From the NCBI GenBank assembly GCA_050262775.1, contig JBLNEO010000145.1:1-32653 (forward strand): a stretch of 32,653 bases of DNA, read 5' to 3'. Under the pieces are notes generated by a model. The model was not told the origin of the DNA and searched no databases. It saw nothing but the letters and a program-made list of their open reading frames with translations. A program made the position numbers and the translations under genes. The stretch is from DATHTC01 sp050262775. GTDB lineage: Bacteria; Actinomycetota; Thermoleophilia; Gaiellales; Gaiellaceae. Shown in pieces: positions 1 through 6,992 of the stretch; position 1 is the stretch's first letter; every line of letters starts with the position of its first letter.

Positions 1-1
1 C

Positions 2-175
2 GTCCCCTCCGGCAGCCGCATCCGCGCACGCGTCCGCGTCGAGGCCGTCGACGACGTGGCGGGAGGGACGCAGGTGACGCTCGGGGCGACCGTCGAGCGG
101 GACGGCGCCGAGAAGCCGGTCTGCGTCGCCGAGCTCGTGTTCCGGTACGTCACGTCCACAGGAGGCTCCGCATGA
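2..175 (+). CDS. MaoC-like (R)-hydratase, C-terminal fragment
   Basis: Only the last 57 codons are in the window; the gene begins upstream. The visible end reads as the last strands of a hot-dog fold, closing with KPVCVAELVFRYV, which is the typical C-terminus of MaoC-like dehydratases (the family of (R)-specific enoyl-CoA hydratases). The catalytic Asp/His region lies outside the window, so activity cannot be judged. Its stop overlaps the start of the secreted hydrolase in ATGA, so the two are probably co-transcribed. An (R)-hydratase next to a D-3-hydroxybutyrate dehydrogenase would fit (R)-3-hydroxyacyl metabolism, but that link is inference. Confidence 0.7.
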   Translation, partial: VPSGSRIRARVRVEAVDDVAGGTQVTLGATVERDGAEKPVCVAELVFRYVTSTGGSA

Positions 176-1155
176 TCCGCACGCTCCTCGTCCTCGCGTC
201 GGCGGCGCTCGCGCTCGCCGCGCCCGCTCCGGCCGCGGTCGGCACGTCGTTCCCGGCCGACTTCCCGGTGCTCGTCGACGCCTCGCTCGGGACGCCCGTG
301 ATCGGGTTCGGCGCCGCAGGCACCGTCGAGCGGACGCCGGTGATCCTGCTCCACGGCAACAACGACACGCCGTACCCGACCGCGTGCAACCCGTTCTACG
401 GCGACGTGCAGGCGCTCGCCGATGCCCTGCTCGCACGCGGCTACGCGCCCTCGGAGCTGTGGGCCCTCGGCTACCAGGGGACGCAGTGCGACCTCGCCGG
501 CGACCCGACGATCCGCTCCTCCGCCGCGCACGCGACCGCGGCGAACGTGCCGGACCTGCGCGCGTTCGTCCGCGCCGTCCTCGACTACACGGGCGCCGGG
601 CGCGTCGACATCGTCGGGCACAGCCTCGGCGGCACGCTCGCGCGGGAGTGGATGCGCCAGGACCACGCGTGGCACCTCGTCCGCCGACTCGTGACGATCG
701 ACAGCCCGCACCACGGAATCGTCGACTGCTCGCCGAACCCGGCGAACTACTGGCAGCTGCCGGCCCTGGGCGGCTTCACGCCCGACTCCGCCGTCTGCCG
801 GGAGTACGGCGCGGCCGACACGCCCTTCCTCGAGGCGCTGAACCGCGTCGAGACGCCCGGGCCGACGCGCGCGCTCGCGATCCGGAACGCCGACACGAGC
901 TTCGTCTACTTCCCGTCCGCCGACGGCCTGCTCGCCGGTGTTCCGGCGGAGGACCGCCTCGGCCGCCCGCACGACTTCTCGGGCAGCGCGCGGCTCGAGG
1001 GGCCGCTCGCGACGAACGTCGCCCTCGTCGGCCAGGGGCGATACGACGCGATCCTCGGCACGGCGCACCTCGGGATCCTCAACTCGCCGGAGACGTGGGC
1101 GCTCGTGGCGGACTTCCTCACGGCGCCGAACGGGAGCGTTGGCGGGCCGCGCTAG
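172..1155 (+). CDS. Secreted lipase-like alpha/beta hydrolase (possible PHA depolymerase)
   Basis: A 327-aa exported serine hydrolase. Residues 1 to about 22 form a signal peptide (positive start, Leu/Ala core, APAPAA end) without a lipobox cysteine. The oxyanion segment PVILLHGNND lies near residue 56, and the nucleophile elbow VDIVGHSLGG gives Ser151. Asp and His candidates follow in the C-terminal half (GTAHLGI). The layout (HGN-D, then ARGY, then a YTG-x5-VDIV nucleophile strand) resembles the Bacillus-type small lipases and, from memory, the native-PHB depolymerase PhaZ7, except that PhaZ7 has AHSMG. The ATG is supported by AGGAGG at 160-165, spacing 6. It overlaps the MaoC gene by 4 bases and the downstream 3-hydroxybutyrate dehydrogenase by 17. 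Hydrolase class is sure; substrate is not. Confidence 0.85.
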   Translation: MIRTLLVLASAALALAAPAPAAVGTSFPADFPVLVDASLGTPVIGFGAAGTVERTPVILLHGNNDTPYPTACNPFYGDVQALADALLARGYAPSELWALGYQGTQCDLAGDPTIRSSAAHATAANVPDLRAFVRAVLDYTGAGRVDIVGHSLGGTLAREWMRQDHAWHLVRRLVTIDSPHHGIVDCSPNPANYWQLPALGGFTPDSAVCREYGAADTPFLEALNRVETPGPTRALAIRNADTSFVYFPSADGLLAGVPAEDRLGRPHDFSGSARLEGPLATNVALVGQGRYDAILGTAHLGILNSPETWALVADFLTAPNGSVGGPR

Positions 1156-1858
1156 CCGGGTCGCCCTCGTCACGGGCGCGGCGGGCGGCATCGGCGCGGC
1201 GATCGCCGCCCGCCTCGCGTCCGACGGCTGGTCGGTGCACGCGGTCGACGTCGCCGACGGCGACCTCGCGACCCGGGAGGGCAACCGGGCGGTGGTGGAC
1301 GCCGCACTGGAGCGCCACGGCCGGCTCGACGCCGTCGTCGCGAACGCCGGGTTCCAGCACGTGGCGCCCGTCGCCGAGTTTCCCGAGGAGCGCTGGGACG
1401 CGCTCGTCGCGGTGCTGCTCACGAGTCCCTTCCTGCTCGCGAAGTACGCGTGGGAGGCGCTCGGCGCCAGCGGCGACGGCCGCTTCCTGGCGGTCGCGTC
1501 GGTCCACGGCCTCGTCGCGTCGCCCTACAAGGCGGGCTACGTCGCCGCGAAGCACGGACTCCTCGGGCTCGTGAAGGTGCTCGCGCTCGAGGGCGCACCC
1601 GTGGGCATCTCCGCGGCCGCGATCTGCCCCGCGTACGTCCGCACGCCCCTCGTCGAGCGGCAGCTCGCCGACCAGGCAGCCGCGCACGGTCTCGCGGAGG
1701 CGCAGGTGCTCGAGGAGGTGCTGCTCGCGCCGCAGGCCGTGAAGCGGCTGCTGGAGCCGGAGGAGGTCGCCGCCGCGGCCGCGTTCGCCCTGGGGCCGGA
1801 CGGACGGGCGCTGACGGGCGCGCCGCTCGTCCTCGACCTGGGATGGACGGCACGCTGA
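1139..1858 (+). CDS. bdhA: D-3-hydroxybutyrate dehydrogenase (SDR family)
   Basis: A short-chain dehydrogenase of 239 aa that would oxidise (R)-3-hydroxybutyrate to acetoacetate with NAD. With a TTG start at 1139 the Rossmann motif VTGAAGGIG is at 11-19 and the catalytic set is Ser121, Tyr134, Lys138. The substrate residues known from Pseudomonas HBDH (Gln94, His144, Lys152, Gln196) align without gaps to Gln73, His123, Lys131 and Gln175, in motifs NAGFQHVAP, ASVHGLVAS and LVERQLAD. This is much stronger than a generic SDR match. The N-terminal half is about 20 residues shorter than usual, between beta-2 and NAG. No ATG or GTG exists in frame upstream; TTG 1139 is the only good start and has GGGAG only 2 bases before it, so initiation probably depends on coupling to the hydrolase. 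Confidence 0.88.
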   Translation: MAGRASRVALVTGAAGGIGAAIAARLASDGWSVHAVDVADGDLATREGNRAVVDAALERHGRLDAVVANAGFQHVAPVAEFPEERWDALVAVLLTSPFLLAKYAWEALGASGDGRFLAVASVHGLVASPYKAGYVAAKHGLLGLVKVLALEGAPVGISAAAICPAYVRTPLVERQLADQAAAHGLAEAQVLEEVLLAPQAVKRLLEPEEVAAAAAFALGPDGRALTGAPLVLDLGWTAR

Positions 1859-1871
1859 CTGACCGAGCGTC

Positions 1872-1879
1872 TTGGATCC
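1872..1879. promoter_or_regulatory. Putative GntR/FCD operator, site 1 (TTGGATCC)
   Basis: First of three GGATCC-centred sites ahead of aceA. The core is at 1874-1879, centre 1876.5. TTGGATCC here is the exact inverted copy of GGATCCAA at site 3. It lies upstream of the proposed -35. Assignment to the GntR regulator at 4797-5519 is inference. Confidence 0.45.
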
Positions 1880-1899
1880 CATCCTGGTCGATCGGCGGT

Positions 1900-1930
1900 T
1901 TGACAGCCGCAACTGCGGCTATTCTAGGAT
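1900..1930 (+). promoter_or_regulatory. aceA promoter
   Basis: A perfect TTGACA (1900-1905) is followed after 19 bases by TAGGAT (1925-1930), which fits the actinobacterial TANNNT -10. The stretch is clearly more AT-rich than its surroundings. The spacer contains a perfect 6-bp inverted repeat, AGCCGC-AACT-GCGGCT (1905-1920), that could be a further operator. Operator site 2 overlaps the -10. Confidence 0.6.
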
Positions 1931-1935
1931 CCAGG
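1924..1935. promoter_or_regulatory. Putative GntR/FCD operator, site 2 (CTAGGATCCAGG)
   Basis: GGATCC core at 1927-1932, centre 1929.5, overlapping the -10 hexamer. It is 53 bp (about five turns) downstream of site 1 and 21 bp (two turns) upstream of site 3. Binding here would block RNA polymerase. Confidence 0.5.
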
Positions 1936-1943
1936 AGGTCAAG

Positions 1944-1957
1944 TTTCGGATCCAAAG
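1944..1957. promoter_or_regulatory. Putative GntR/FCD operator, site 3 (TTTCGGATCCAAAG)
   Basis: GGATCC core at 1948-1953 with TT/AA flanks giving an imperfect palindrome. It lies in the leader directly against the aceA Shine-Dalgarno (AAAGGAG, 1954-1960). Confidence 0.5.
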
Positions 1958-1965
1958 GAGCGGCG

Positions 1966-3273
1966 ATGCGTGGGGCGAACGGCAACGGGACGGTGGGGCT
2001 CGCGGAGCACCTGGCGGAGCGGTGGGACGCGGACGAGCGGTGGGCGGGGATCGAACGCCCGTACGCCGCGGAGGAGGTCGTCCGCCTCCGCGGGTCGATC
2101 CACGTCGACCACACGCTCGCCCGCCTCGGCGCCGAGAAGCTCTGGCGCCTGCTGCGCGAGGAGCCGTACGTCGCGGCGCTGGGCGCGTTGACCGGCGGCC
2201 AGGCGGTGCAGATGGCGAAGGCCGGCCTGAAGGCGATCTACCTCTCGGGCTGGCAGGTCGCCGCCGACGCGAACCAGTCGGGTCAGACGTACCCCGACCA
2301 GAGCCTGTACCCGTCGAACAGCGCGCCCCAGCTCGTCCGGCGGCTCAACAACGCGCTCCTGCGCGCGGACCGCATCGACTGGGCCGAGGGCCGGCACGAC
2401 GTCGACTACGGCCTGCCGATCGTCGCGGACGCCGAGGCCGGGTTCGGCGGCGCGCTCAACGCGTTCGAGCTGATGACGCAGATGATCGAGGCCGGCGCCG
2501 CGGGCGTGCACTTCGAGGACCAGCTCGCGGCGGAGAAGAAGTGCGGGCACCTCGGCGGCAAGGTGCTCGTCCCGACGAGCCAGTTCCTGCGCACCCTCGC
2601 CGCCGCGCGGCTCGCCGCGGACGTCGCCGGCGTCCCCACGGTGCTCGTGGCCCGCACCGACGCGCTCTCCGCGACGCTCCTGACGAGCGACGTCGACGAG
2701 CGCGACGCGGCGTTCGTGACGGGCGAGCGCACGACGGAGGGCTTCTTCCGGGTCACGCCCGGGATCGAGGCGCCGATCGCCCGCGCGCTCGCCTACGCCC
2801 CGTTCGCCGACGTCCTGTGGTACGAGACGTCGACGCCCGACATGGAGGAGGCGGAGCAGTTCGCCGCCGCGATCCACGAGCGCTTCCCCGGGAAGCTCCT
2901 CGCCTACAACTGCTCGCCGAGCTTCAACTGGCGCAAGCGCCTCGGCGACGACGAGATCGCGCGGTTCCAGCGCGAGCTCGGGCGGATGGGCTACCGCTAC
3001 CAGTTCATCACCCTCGCCGGCTTCCACGCCCTCAACGCCTCGATGTTCGAGCTCGCCCAGGGGTACGCCCGCGAGGGCATGCCCGCGTACGTCCGTCTCC
3101 AGGAGCACGAGTTCGCGCTCGAGGAGCACGGCTACACGGCGACGCGGCACCAGCGCGAGGTCGGCGCCGGGTGGTTCGACGCGATCGCGACGGCCGTGAG
3201 CGGCGGGGAGTCCTCCACGCTCGCGCTGAAGGGCTCGACGGAGGAGGACCAGTTCGACGAGGCCGTCGTCTAG
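1966..3273 (+). CDS. aceA: Isocitrate lyase
   Basis: The first glyoxylate-shunt enzyme: it cleaves isocitrate to glyoxylate and succinate in the cytosol. The 435-aa length is normal for the short bacterial type. The hallmark KKCGH is at 191-195, with catalytic Cys193 after VHFEDQ. Other family blocks are SGWQVAADANQSGQTYPDQS, ADAEAGFGG and the late NCSPSFNW. The ATG at 1966 has AAAGGAG with 5-base spacing and matches the family N-terminus; longer upstream extensions would read through the promoter. The malate synthase start follows the stop without a gap, so the two are translationally coupled. Regulation by the GntR protein encoded two genes downstream is likely from the phased sites ahead of this gene. 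Confidence 0.97.
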   Translation: MRGANGNGTVGLAEHLAERWDADERWAGIERPYAAEEVVRLRGSIHVDHTLARLGAEKLWRLLREEPYVAALGALTGGQAVQMAKAGLKAIYLSGWQVAADANQSGQTYPDQSLYPSNSAPQLVRRLNNALLRADRIDWAEGRHDVDYGLPIVADAEAGFGGALNAFELMTQMIEAGAAGVHFEDQLAAEKKCGHLGGKVLVPTSQFLRTLAAARLAADVAGVPTVLVARTDALSATLLTSDVDERDAAFVTGERTTEGFFRVTPGIEAPIARALAYAPFADVLWYETSTPDMEEAEQFAAAIHERFPGKLLAYNCSPSFNWRKRLGDDEIARFQRELGRMGYRYQFITLAGFHALNASMFELAQGYAREGMPAYVRLQEHEFALEEHGYTATRHQREVGAGWFDAIATAVSGGESSTLALKGSTEEDQFDEAVV

Positions 3274-4800
3274 ATGGCGGTGACCGTCCCCGAGGGCGTC
3301 GAGGTCCTGGCCCCCGCGGACGGCGACATCCTCGCGCCCGAGGCGCTCGCGCTCGTCGCGCGCCTGCAGCGCGAGCTCGGCGGCACGCGGACGGCGCTCC
3401 TCGAGCAGCGCCGCGAGCGCCAGGCCGAGCTGGACGCGGGCGTGCGCCCGGCGTTCCGCGCGGACACGCGCGCCGTCCGCGAGGGGGACTGGCGCGTCCC
3501 GCCGGCACCCGCGGACCTGCGCGACCGCCGGGTCGAGATCACGGGCCCGGTCGAGCGGAAGATGATGATCAACGCGCTCAACTCCGGCGCGCGCGTCTTC
3601 ATGGCCGACTTCGAGGACGCGAACTCGCCCACGTGGACGAACGTCGTGGAGGGCCAGCGGAACGTCCGCGACGCGGTCCGGCGCGAGCTCGCGCTGGACA
3701 CGGCCGACAAGCGCTACCGGCTCAACGAGGAGGTCGCGACGCTCCTGATCCGGCCGCGCGGCTGGCACCTCGTGGAGCGGCACGTCCGCGTCGACGGGGA
3801 GCCCGTCTCGGCGTCCCTGTTCGACGTCGGGCTCTGGCTCTGGCACAACGGCGCGGAGCTGCTCGAGCGCGGGAGCGGGCCCTACCTCTACCTGCCGAAG
3901 CTCGAGTCGCGCGAGGAGGCGCTGCTCTGGAACGACGCCTTCGAGCTCGCGCAGGACGCCGTCGGGATCCCACGCGGCTCGGTCCGCGCCACCGTGCTGA
4001 TCGAGACGATCCTCGCGGCGTTCGAGATGGAGGAGATCCTCCACGCGCTCGGCCCGCACGCGACGGCGCTCAACGCCGGTCGCTGGGACTACATCTTCTC
4101 CGTGATCAAGAAGTTCCGCGCGCACCCCGAGGCGCTCCTGCCCGACCGCGTGCAGGTGACGATGATCGTGCCGTTCATGCGGGCCTACACGGAGCTGCTC
4201 GTCCGGACGTGCCACGGCCGCGGCGCCCACGCGATCGGCGGGATGGCGGCCTTCATCCCGTCGCGCCGCGACCCGGAGGTGAACGCGATCGCGCTCGCGA
4301 AGGTGCGGGAGGACAAGGAGCGCGAGTCCGGGGACGGCTTCGACGGCACGTGGGTCGCGCATCCCGATCTCGTCCCGGTGGCGACGGAGGCGTTCGACGC
4401 CGTGCTCGGCGAGCGGCCGAACCAGCTCGAGCGCCTGCGCGAGGAGGTGCGCGTCGAGGCCGCCGAGCTGGTCGACTTCCGCGTGCCCGGAGGCGAGATC
4501 ACCGACGCCGGGCTCGCGACGAACGTGTCCGTCGGCGTCCGGTACCTCGACGCGTGGCTCCACGGCACCGGTGCGGCGGCGATCGACAACCTGATGGAGG
4601 ACGCGGCGACGGCGGAGATCTCCCGCGGGCAGGTGTGGCAGTGGGTGAAGGCGGGCCGGTTCACCCCGGACCGCGTGCGCGCCGAGATCGCGCCGTGGCG
4701 CGACCGGCACCCGCAGGCGGCGGCCGTGTTCGAGCGGCTCGCGCTCGACGACGCGTTCGAGGAGTTCCTGACGCTCCCGGCATACGATCTGCTGCCATGA
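3274..4800 (+). CDS. aceB: Malate synthase A
   Basis: It condenses glyoxylate with acetyl-CoA to malate, completing the shunt started by aceA. The 508-aa length is typical of form A rather than the roughly 720-aa form G. Conserved blocks seen are MMINALNSGARVFMADFEDA (97-116), TVLIETILAAFEMEEIL, LNAGRWDYIFS and GGMAAFIPSRRDPEVNA, the last being part of the active-site region. The ATG is immediately adjacent to the aceA stop and has no clear Shine-Dalgarno, which suggests reinitiation by terminating ribosomes. Its last bases overlap the GntR start in ATGA, making a three-gene aceA-aceB-regulator unit. Confidence 0.97.
   Translation: MAVTVPEGVEVLAPADGDILAPEALALVARLQRELGGTRTALLEQRRERQAELDAGVRPAFRADTRAVREGDWRVPPAPADLRDRRVEITGPVERKMMINALNSGARVFMADFEDANSPTWTNVVEGQRNVRDAVRRELALDTADKRYRLNEEVATLLIRPRGWHLVERHVRVDGEPVSASLFDVGLWLWHNGAELLERGSGPYLYLPKLESREEALLWNDAFELAQDAVGIPRGSVRATVLIETILAAFEMEEILHALGPHATALNAGRWDYIFSVIKKFRAHPEALLPDRVQVTMIVPFMRAYTELLVRTCHGRGAHAIGGMAAFIPSRRDPEVNAIALAKVREDKERESGDGFDGTWVAHPDLVPVATEAFDAVLGERPNQLERLREEVRVEAAELVDFRVPGGEITDAGLATNVSVGVRYLDAWLHGTGAAAIDNLMEDAATAEISRGQVWQWVKAGRFTPDRVRAEIAPWRDRHPQAAAVFERLALDDAFEEFLTLPAYDLLP
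4783..4788 (+). promoter_or_regulatory. Possible -10 (TACGAT) for the GntR gene
   Basis: TACGAT lies 8 bases before the GntR ATG, inside the end of aceB. This matches the spacing seen at other putative leaderless starts in the window. No convincing -35 is visible. Confidence 0.35.
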
Positions 4801-5519
4801 CCCTCGAGGCCACGAAGGCGGACGAGCTCGCGCAGGCGATCGAGCAGGCGATCGTGACGGGCGAGATCGCCCCGGGGACGGTCCTGCGGCAGGAGCAGCT
4901 CTCGGAGCAGTACGCCGTCTCGCGGACGCCCGTCCGGGAGGCGCTGCGCCGCCTCGCCGCGCTCGGTCTCGTCTCGTTCGAGCCGAACCGGGGCGTGCGC
5001 GTGCGGACGCTGTCGCGCGAGGACCTCGAGGAGGCGTTCCTCGTCCGCGCCGAGCTCGAGTCGCTCGCGACCGAGCTCGCGACGCCGCGCTTCACGGACG
5101 CCGACTTCGAGGAGCTCAGGCTCGCGGAGGCGCGGTTCGCCGAGATGACCGAGCGGCTCACGGGCGGACGGACGGAGGACCTCGACGAGCGGCGCGCGCT
5201 CACCGCGGAGTGGGTGCGCGCGAACCACGCGTTCCACGACGTGATCTACCGGGTCGCCGACGCGCCGATGGTCGAGCGGATCGCGAAGTCGGCGCGCCGC
5301 ACGTTCTCCGGTCACGCCGTCTGGGGGCCCGGCGGCTCGGACATCGACGACCTGTACGAGCACAACGTGCTCCAGCACCGCGCGATCCGCGAGGCGCTCG
5401 TCGCGGGGTCGGCCGCCGGCGCCCGCGCGCTCGCCCGCGACCACGTCTTCCACTCGTTCCACCTGCTCGAGACCGTGCTCGCGCAGGCGGGCCAGCCGCA
5501 GCTTCGCAGGCTCGCGTAG
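4797..5519 (+). CDS. GntR-family (FadR/FCD) transcriptional regulator
   Basis: A 240-aa DNA-binding regulator. Residues about 8-72 form the winged helix-turn-helix, with the diagnostic LSEQYAVSRTPVREALRRL recognition region and the wing after FEPNRGVRV. The rest is an all-helical FCD effector domain with the usual acidic/His metal positions (NHAFHDVIY, EHNVLQHRAI, ARDHVFHSFHL). FCD regulators usually bind small organic acids and repress neighbouring catabolic genes. Its overlap with aceB makes the glyoxylate shunt the obvious target, and three GGATCC sites ahead of aceA are plausible operators. The ligand is unknown. A start inside the aceB stop (ATGA) is the natural choice. Confidence 0.92.
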   Translation: MTLEATKADELAQAIEQAIVTGEIAPGTVLRQEQLSEQYAVSRTPVREALRRLAALGLVSFEPNRGVRVRTLSREDLEEAFLVRAELESLATELATPRFTDADFEELRLAEARFAEMTERLTGGRTEDLDERRALTAEWVRANHAFHDVIYRVADAPMVERIAKSARRTFSGHAVWGPGGSDIDDLYEHNVLQHRAIREALVAGSAAGARALARDHVFHSFHLLETVLAQAGQPQLRRLA

Positions 5520-5531
5520 AGGGCGTATCCT
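5503..5531 (+). promoter_or_regulatory. Promoter of the MFS gene, probably leaderless
   Basis: TTCGCA (5503-5508), 17 bases, TATCCT (5526-5531), then 6 bases to the GTG at 5538. There is no Shine-Dalgarno between them. Transcription would begin at or within a base or two of the start codon. Confidence 0.5.
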
Positions 5532-5537
5532 CGGCGC

Positions 5538-6992
5538 GTGGCGCTCCCGCTGGAGCAGCGCCGCCGGCTGACGCTCGCGGCAACGATCATCGGCTCGTCG
5601 CTCGCCTTCATCGACGCGACCGTGGTGATCGTGGCGCTGCCGACGATCGAGGAGGACCTGTCGCTCGGCCTCACGGGGCAGCAGTGGGTGTTCCTGTCGT
5701 ACTCGCTCGCGCTCGCGGCGCTGTACCTGACGGGCGGCGCGGTGGGCGACCGCTACGGGCGGCGGCGCACGTTCGTCGCCGGTGCCGGGGCGTTCGCGCT
5801 GGCGTCGCTGCTCGCCGGCGCGGCGCCGAACGAGGAGGTGCTGTTGCTGGCGCGGACGCTGCAGGGCGTCGCCGGCGCGTTCCTGACGACGAACTCGCTC
5901 GCGCTGCTCCGCGCGACGTACGGCGACGAGGCCGGTCGTGCGGTGGGGCTGTGGACCGCGTGGACGAGCGTCGCGACGCTCGCGGGGCCGCCGGCGGGCG
6001 GCGCGCTCGTCGAGTGGGTCTCGTGGCGCTGGATCTTCCTCCTCAACCTCCCGCTCGCCGCGCTCGCCGTCGCGGCCGCGCAGCTCGGGCGCTGCGAGGA
6101 GCGAGGGCAGGCGCGGCTCGGGCGCCTCGACGTGCCCGGCGCGGTTCTCACGGCCGTCGGCTTCGGCACGCTCACCTACGGCCTCGTCGAGGGCGCGGAC
6201 CGTGGGTTCGGCGAGGTGTGGTGGGCGTTCGCCGTCGCCGTCGTCGCGCTCGCCGCGTTCGTCGCCGTCGAGCGGCGGACGGCGCAGCCGATGCTCCCGT
6301 TCGAGCTCTTCCGGCGGCGGAACTTCGCGGCGGCGAACCTCGAGACGTTCCTCGCGTACGCGTCGATCTACGGCGTCCTCGTCTACTTCACGATCTACGT
6401 GCAGTACCTCGGCTTCTCGGCGTTCGAGGCCGGCCTGATCCAGATCCCGACGAGCCTCGTGATGATCCTGCTCGCCGCCCGCTTCGGCGCGATCGCCGAC
6501 CGCACGGGACCGCGGCTCTTGCTGACCGTGGGACCGGCGCTGATGGGACTCGGCGCGCTGCTCTACCTGCCGGTCGAGGAGCAGTCGGACTTCTGGACGT
6601 GGGGCGTCGCGGGGATCCTCGTCTTCGCCGTCGGCCTCGCGGCCATGGTGGCGCCGATCACGGCGACCGCGCTCAAGTCGGTGCCGTCGGAGTTCGCGGG
6701 CATCGCCTCCGGTGTGAACAACACCATCTCGCGCGTCGGCAGCCTCACCGCCGTCGCGGTGATCGGCGCGGTGATCCAGCGGGTCTTCGTCTCGCAGGGT
6801 GGCAGCGGCACGCCCCTCGAGCGCGGCGGCGCGGACGTCGCGGCGAACGCCGACGCGTTCCGCGCCGGGATGCTCGTCGCGGCCGGGCTCGCGTTCGGCG
6901 CCGCGCTCGTGGCGGCGGCATGGATCTCGAACCGTGAGGCGCGCAGGGAGGCGGTCAGCGAGTCCGCGCCGGCTCCCGCAGCCGGAACCTGA
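5538..6992 (+). CDS. MFS exporter, DHA2 (EmrB/QacA-like) family
   Basis: A 484-aa inner-membrane proton antiporter of the 14-helix drug/metabolite efflux type. Helix 1 has the DHA2-like LAFIDATVVIVALPTIEEDL; the loop 2-3 motif A is GDRYGRRR at 70-77; motif C is GPPAGGALVEWVSWRWIF. Multiple further hydrophobic segments follow, then a basic tail. No substrate can be assigned. The GTG start has no Shine-Dalgarno but a TATCCT -10 six bases upstream. Its 3' end overlaps the convergent ATP-grasp gene by 38 bp, with no terminator between them, so the two transcripts must run into each other. Confidence 0.92.
   Translation: MALPLEQRRRLTLAATIIGSSLAFIDATVVIVALPTIEEDLSLGLTGQQWVFLSYSLALAALYLTGGAVGDRYGRRRTFVAGAGAFALASLLAGAAPNEEVLLLARTLQGVAGAFLTTNSLALLRATYGDEAGRAVGLWTAWTSVATLAGPPAGGALVEWVSWRWIFLLNLPLAALAVAAAQLGRCEERGQARLGRLDVPGAVLTAVGFGTLTYGLVEGADRGFGEVWWAFAVAVVALAAFVAVERRTAQPMLPFELFRRRNFAAANLETFLAYASIYGVLVYFTIYVQYLGFSAFEAGLIQIPTSLVMILLAARFGAIADRTGPRLLLTVGPALMGLGALLYLPVEEQSDFWTWGVAGILVFAVGLAAMVAPITATALKSVPSEFAGIASGVNNTISRVGSLTAVAVIGAVIQRVFVSQGGSGTPLERGGADVAANADAFRAGMLVAAGLAFGAALVAAAWISNREARREAVSESAPAPAAGT

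Noticed and set aside
1872..5519. A continuous forward frame covering aceA, aceB and the GntR gene
   Set aside because: Only its last 240 codons (from ATG 4797) are a gene. The rest is an Arg/Pro-rich shadow of aceA and aceB, as expected when third positions are nearly all G or C.
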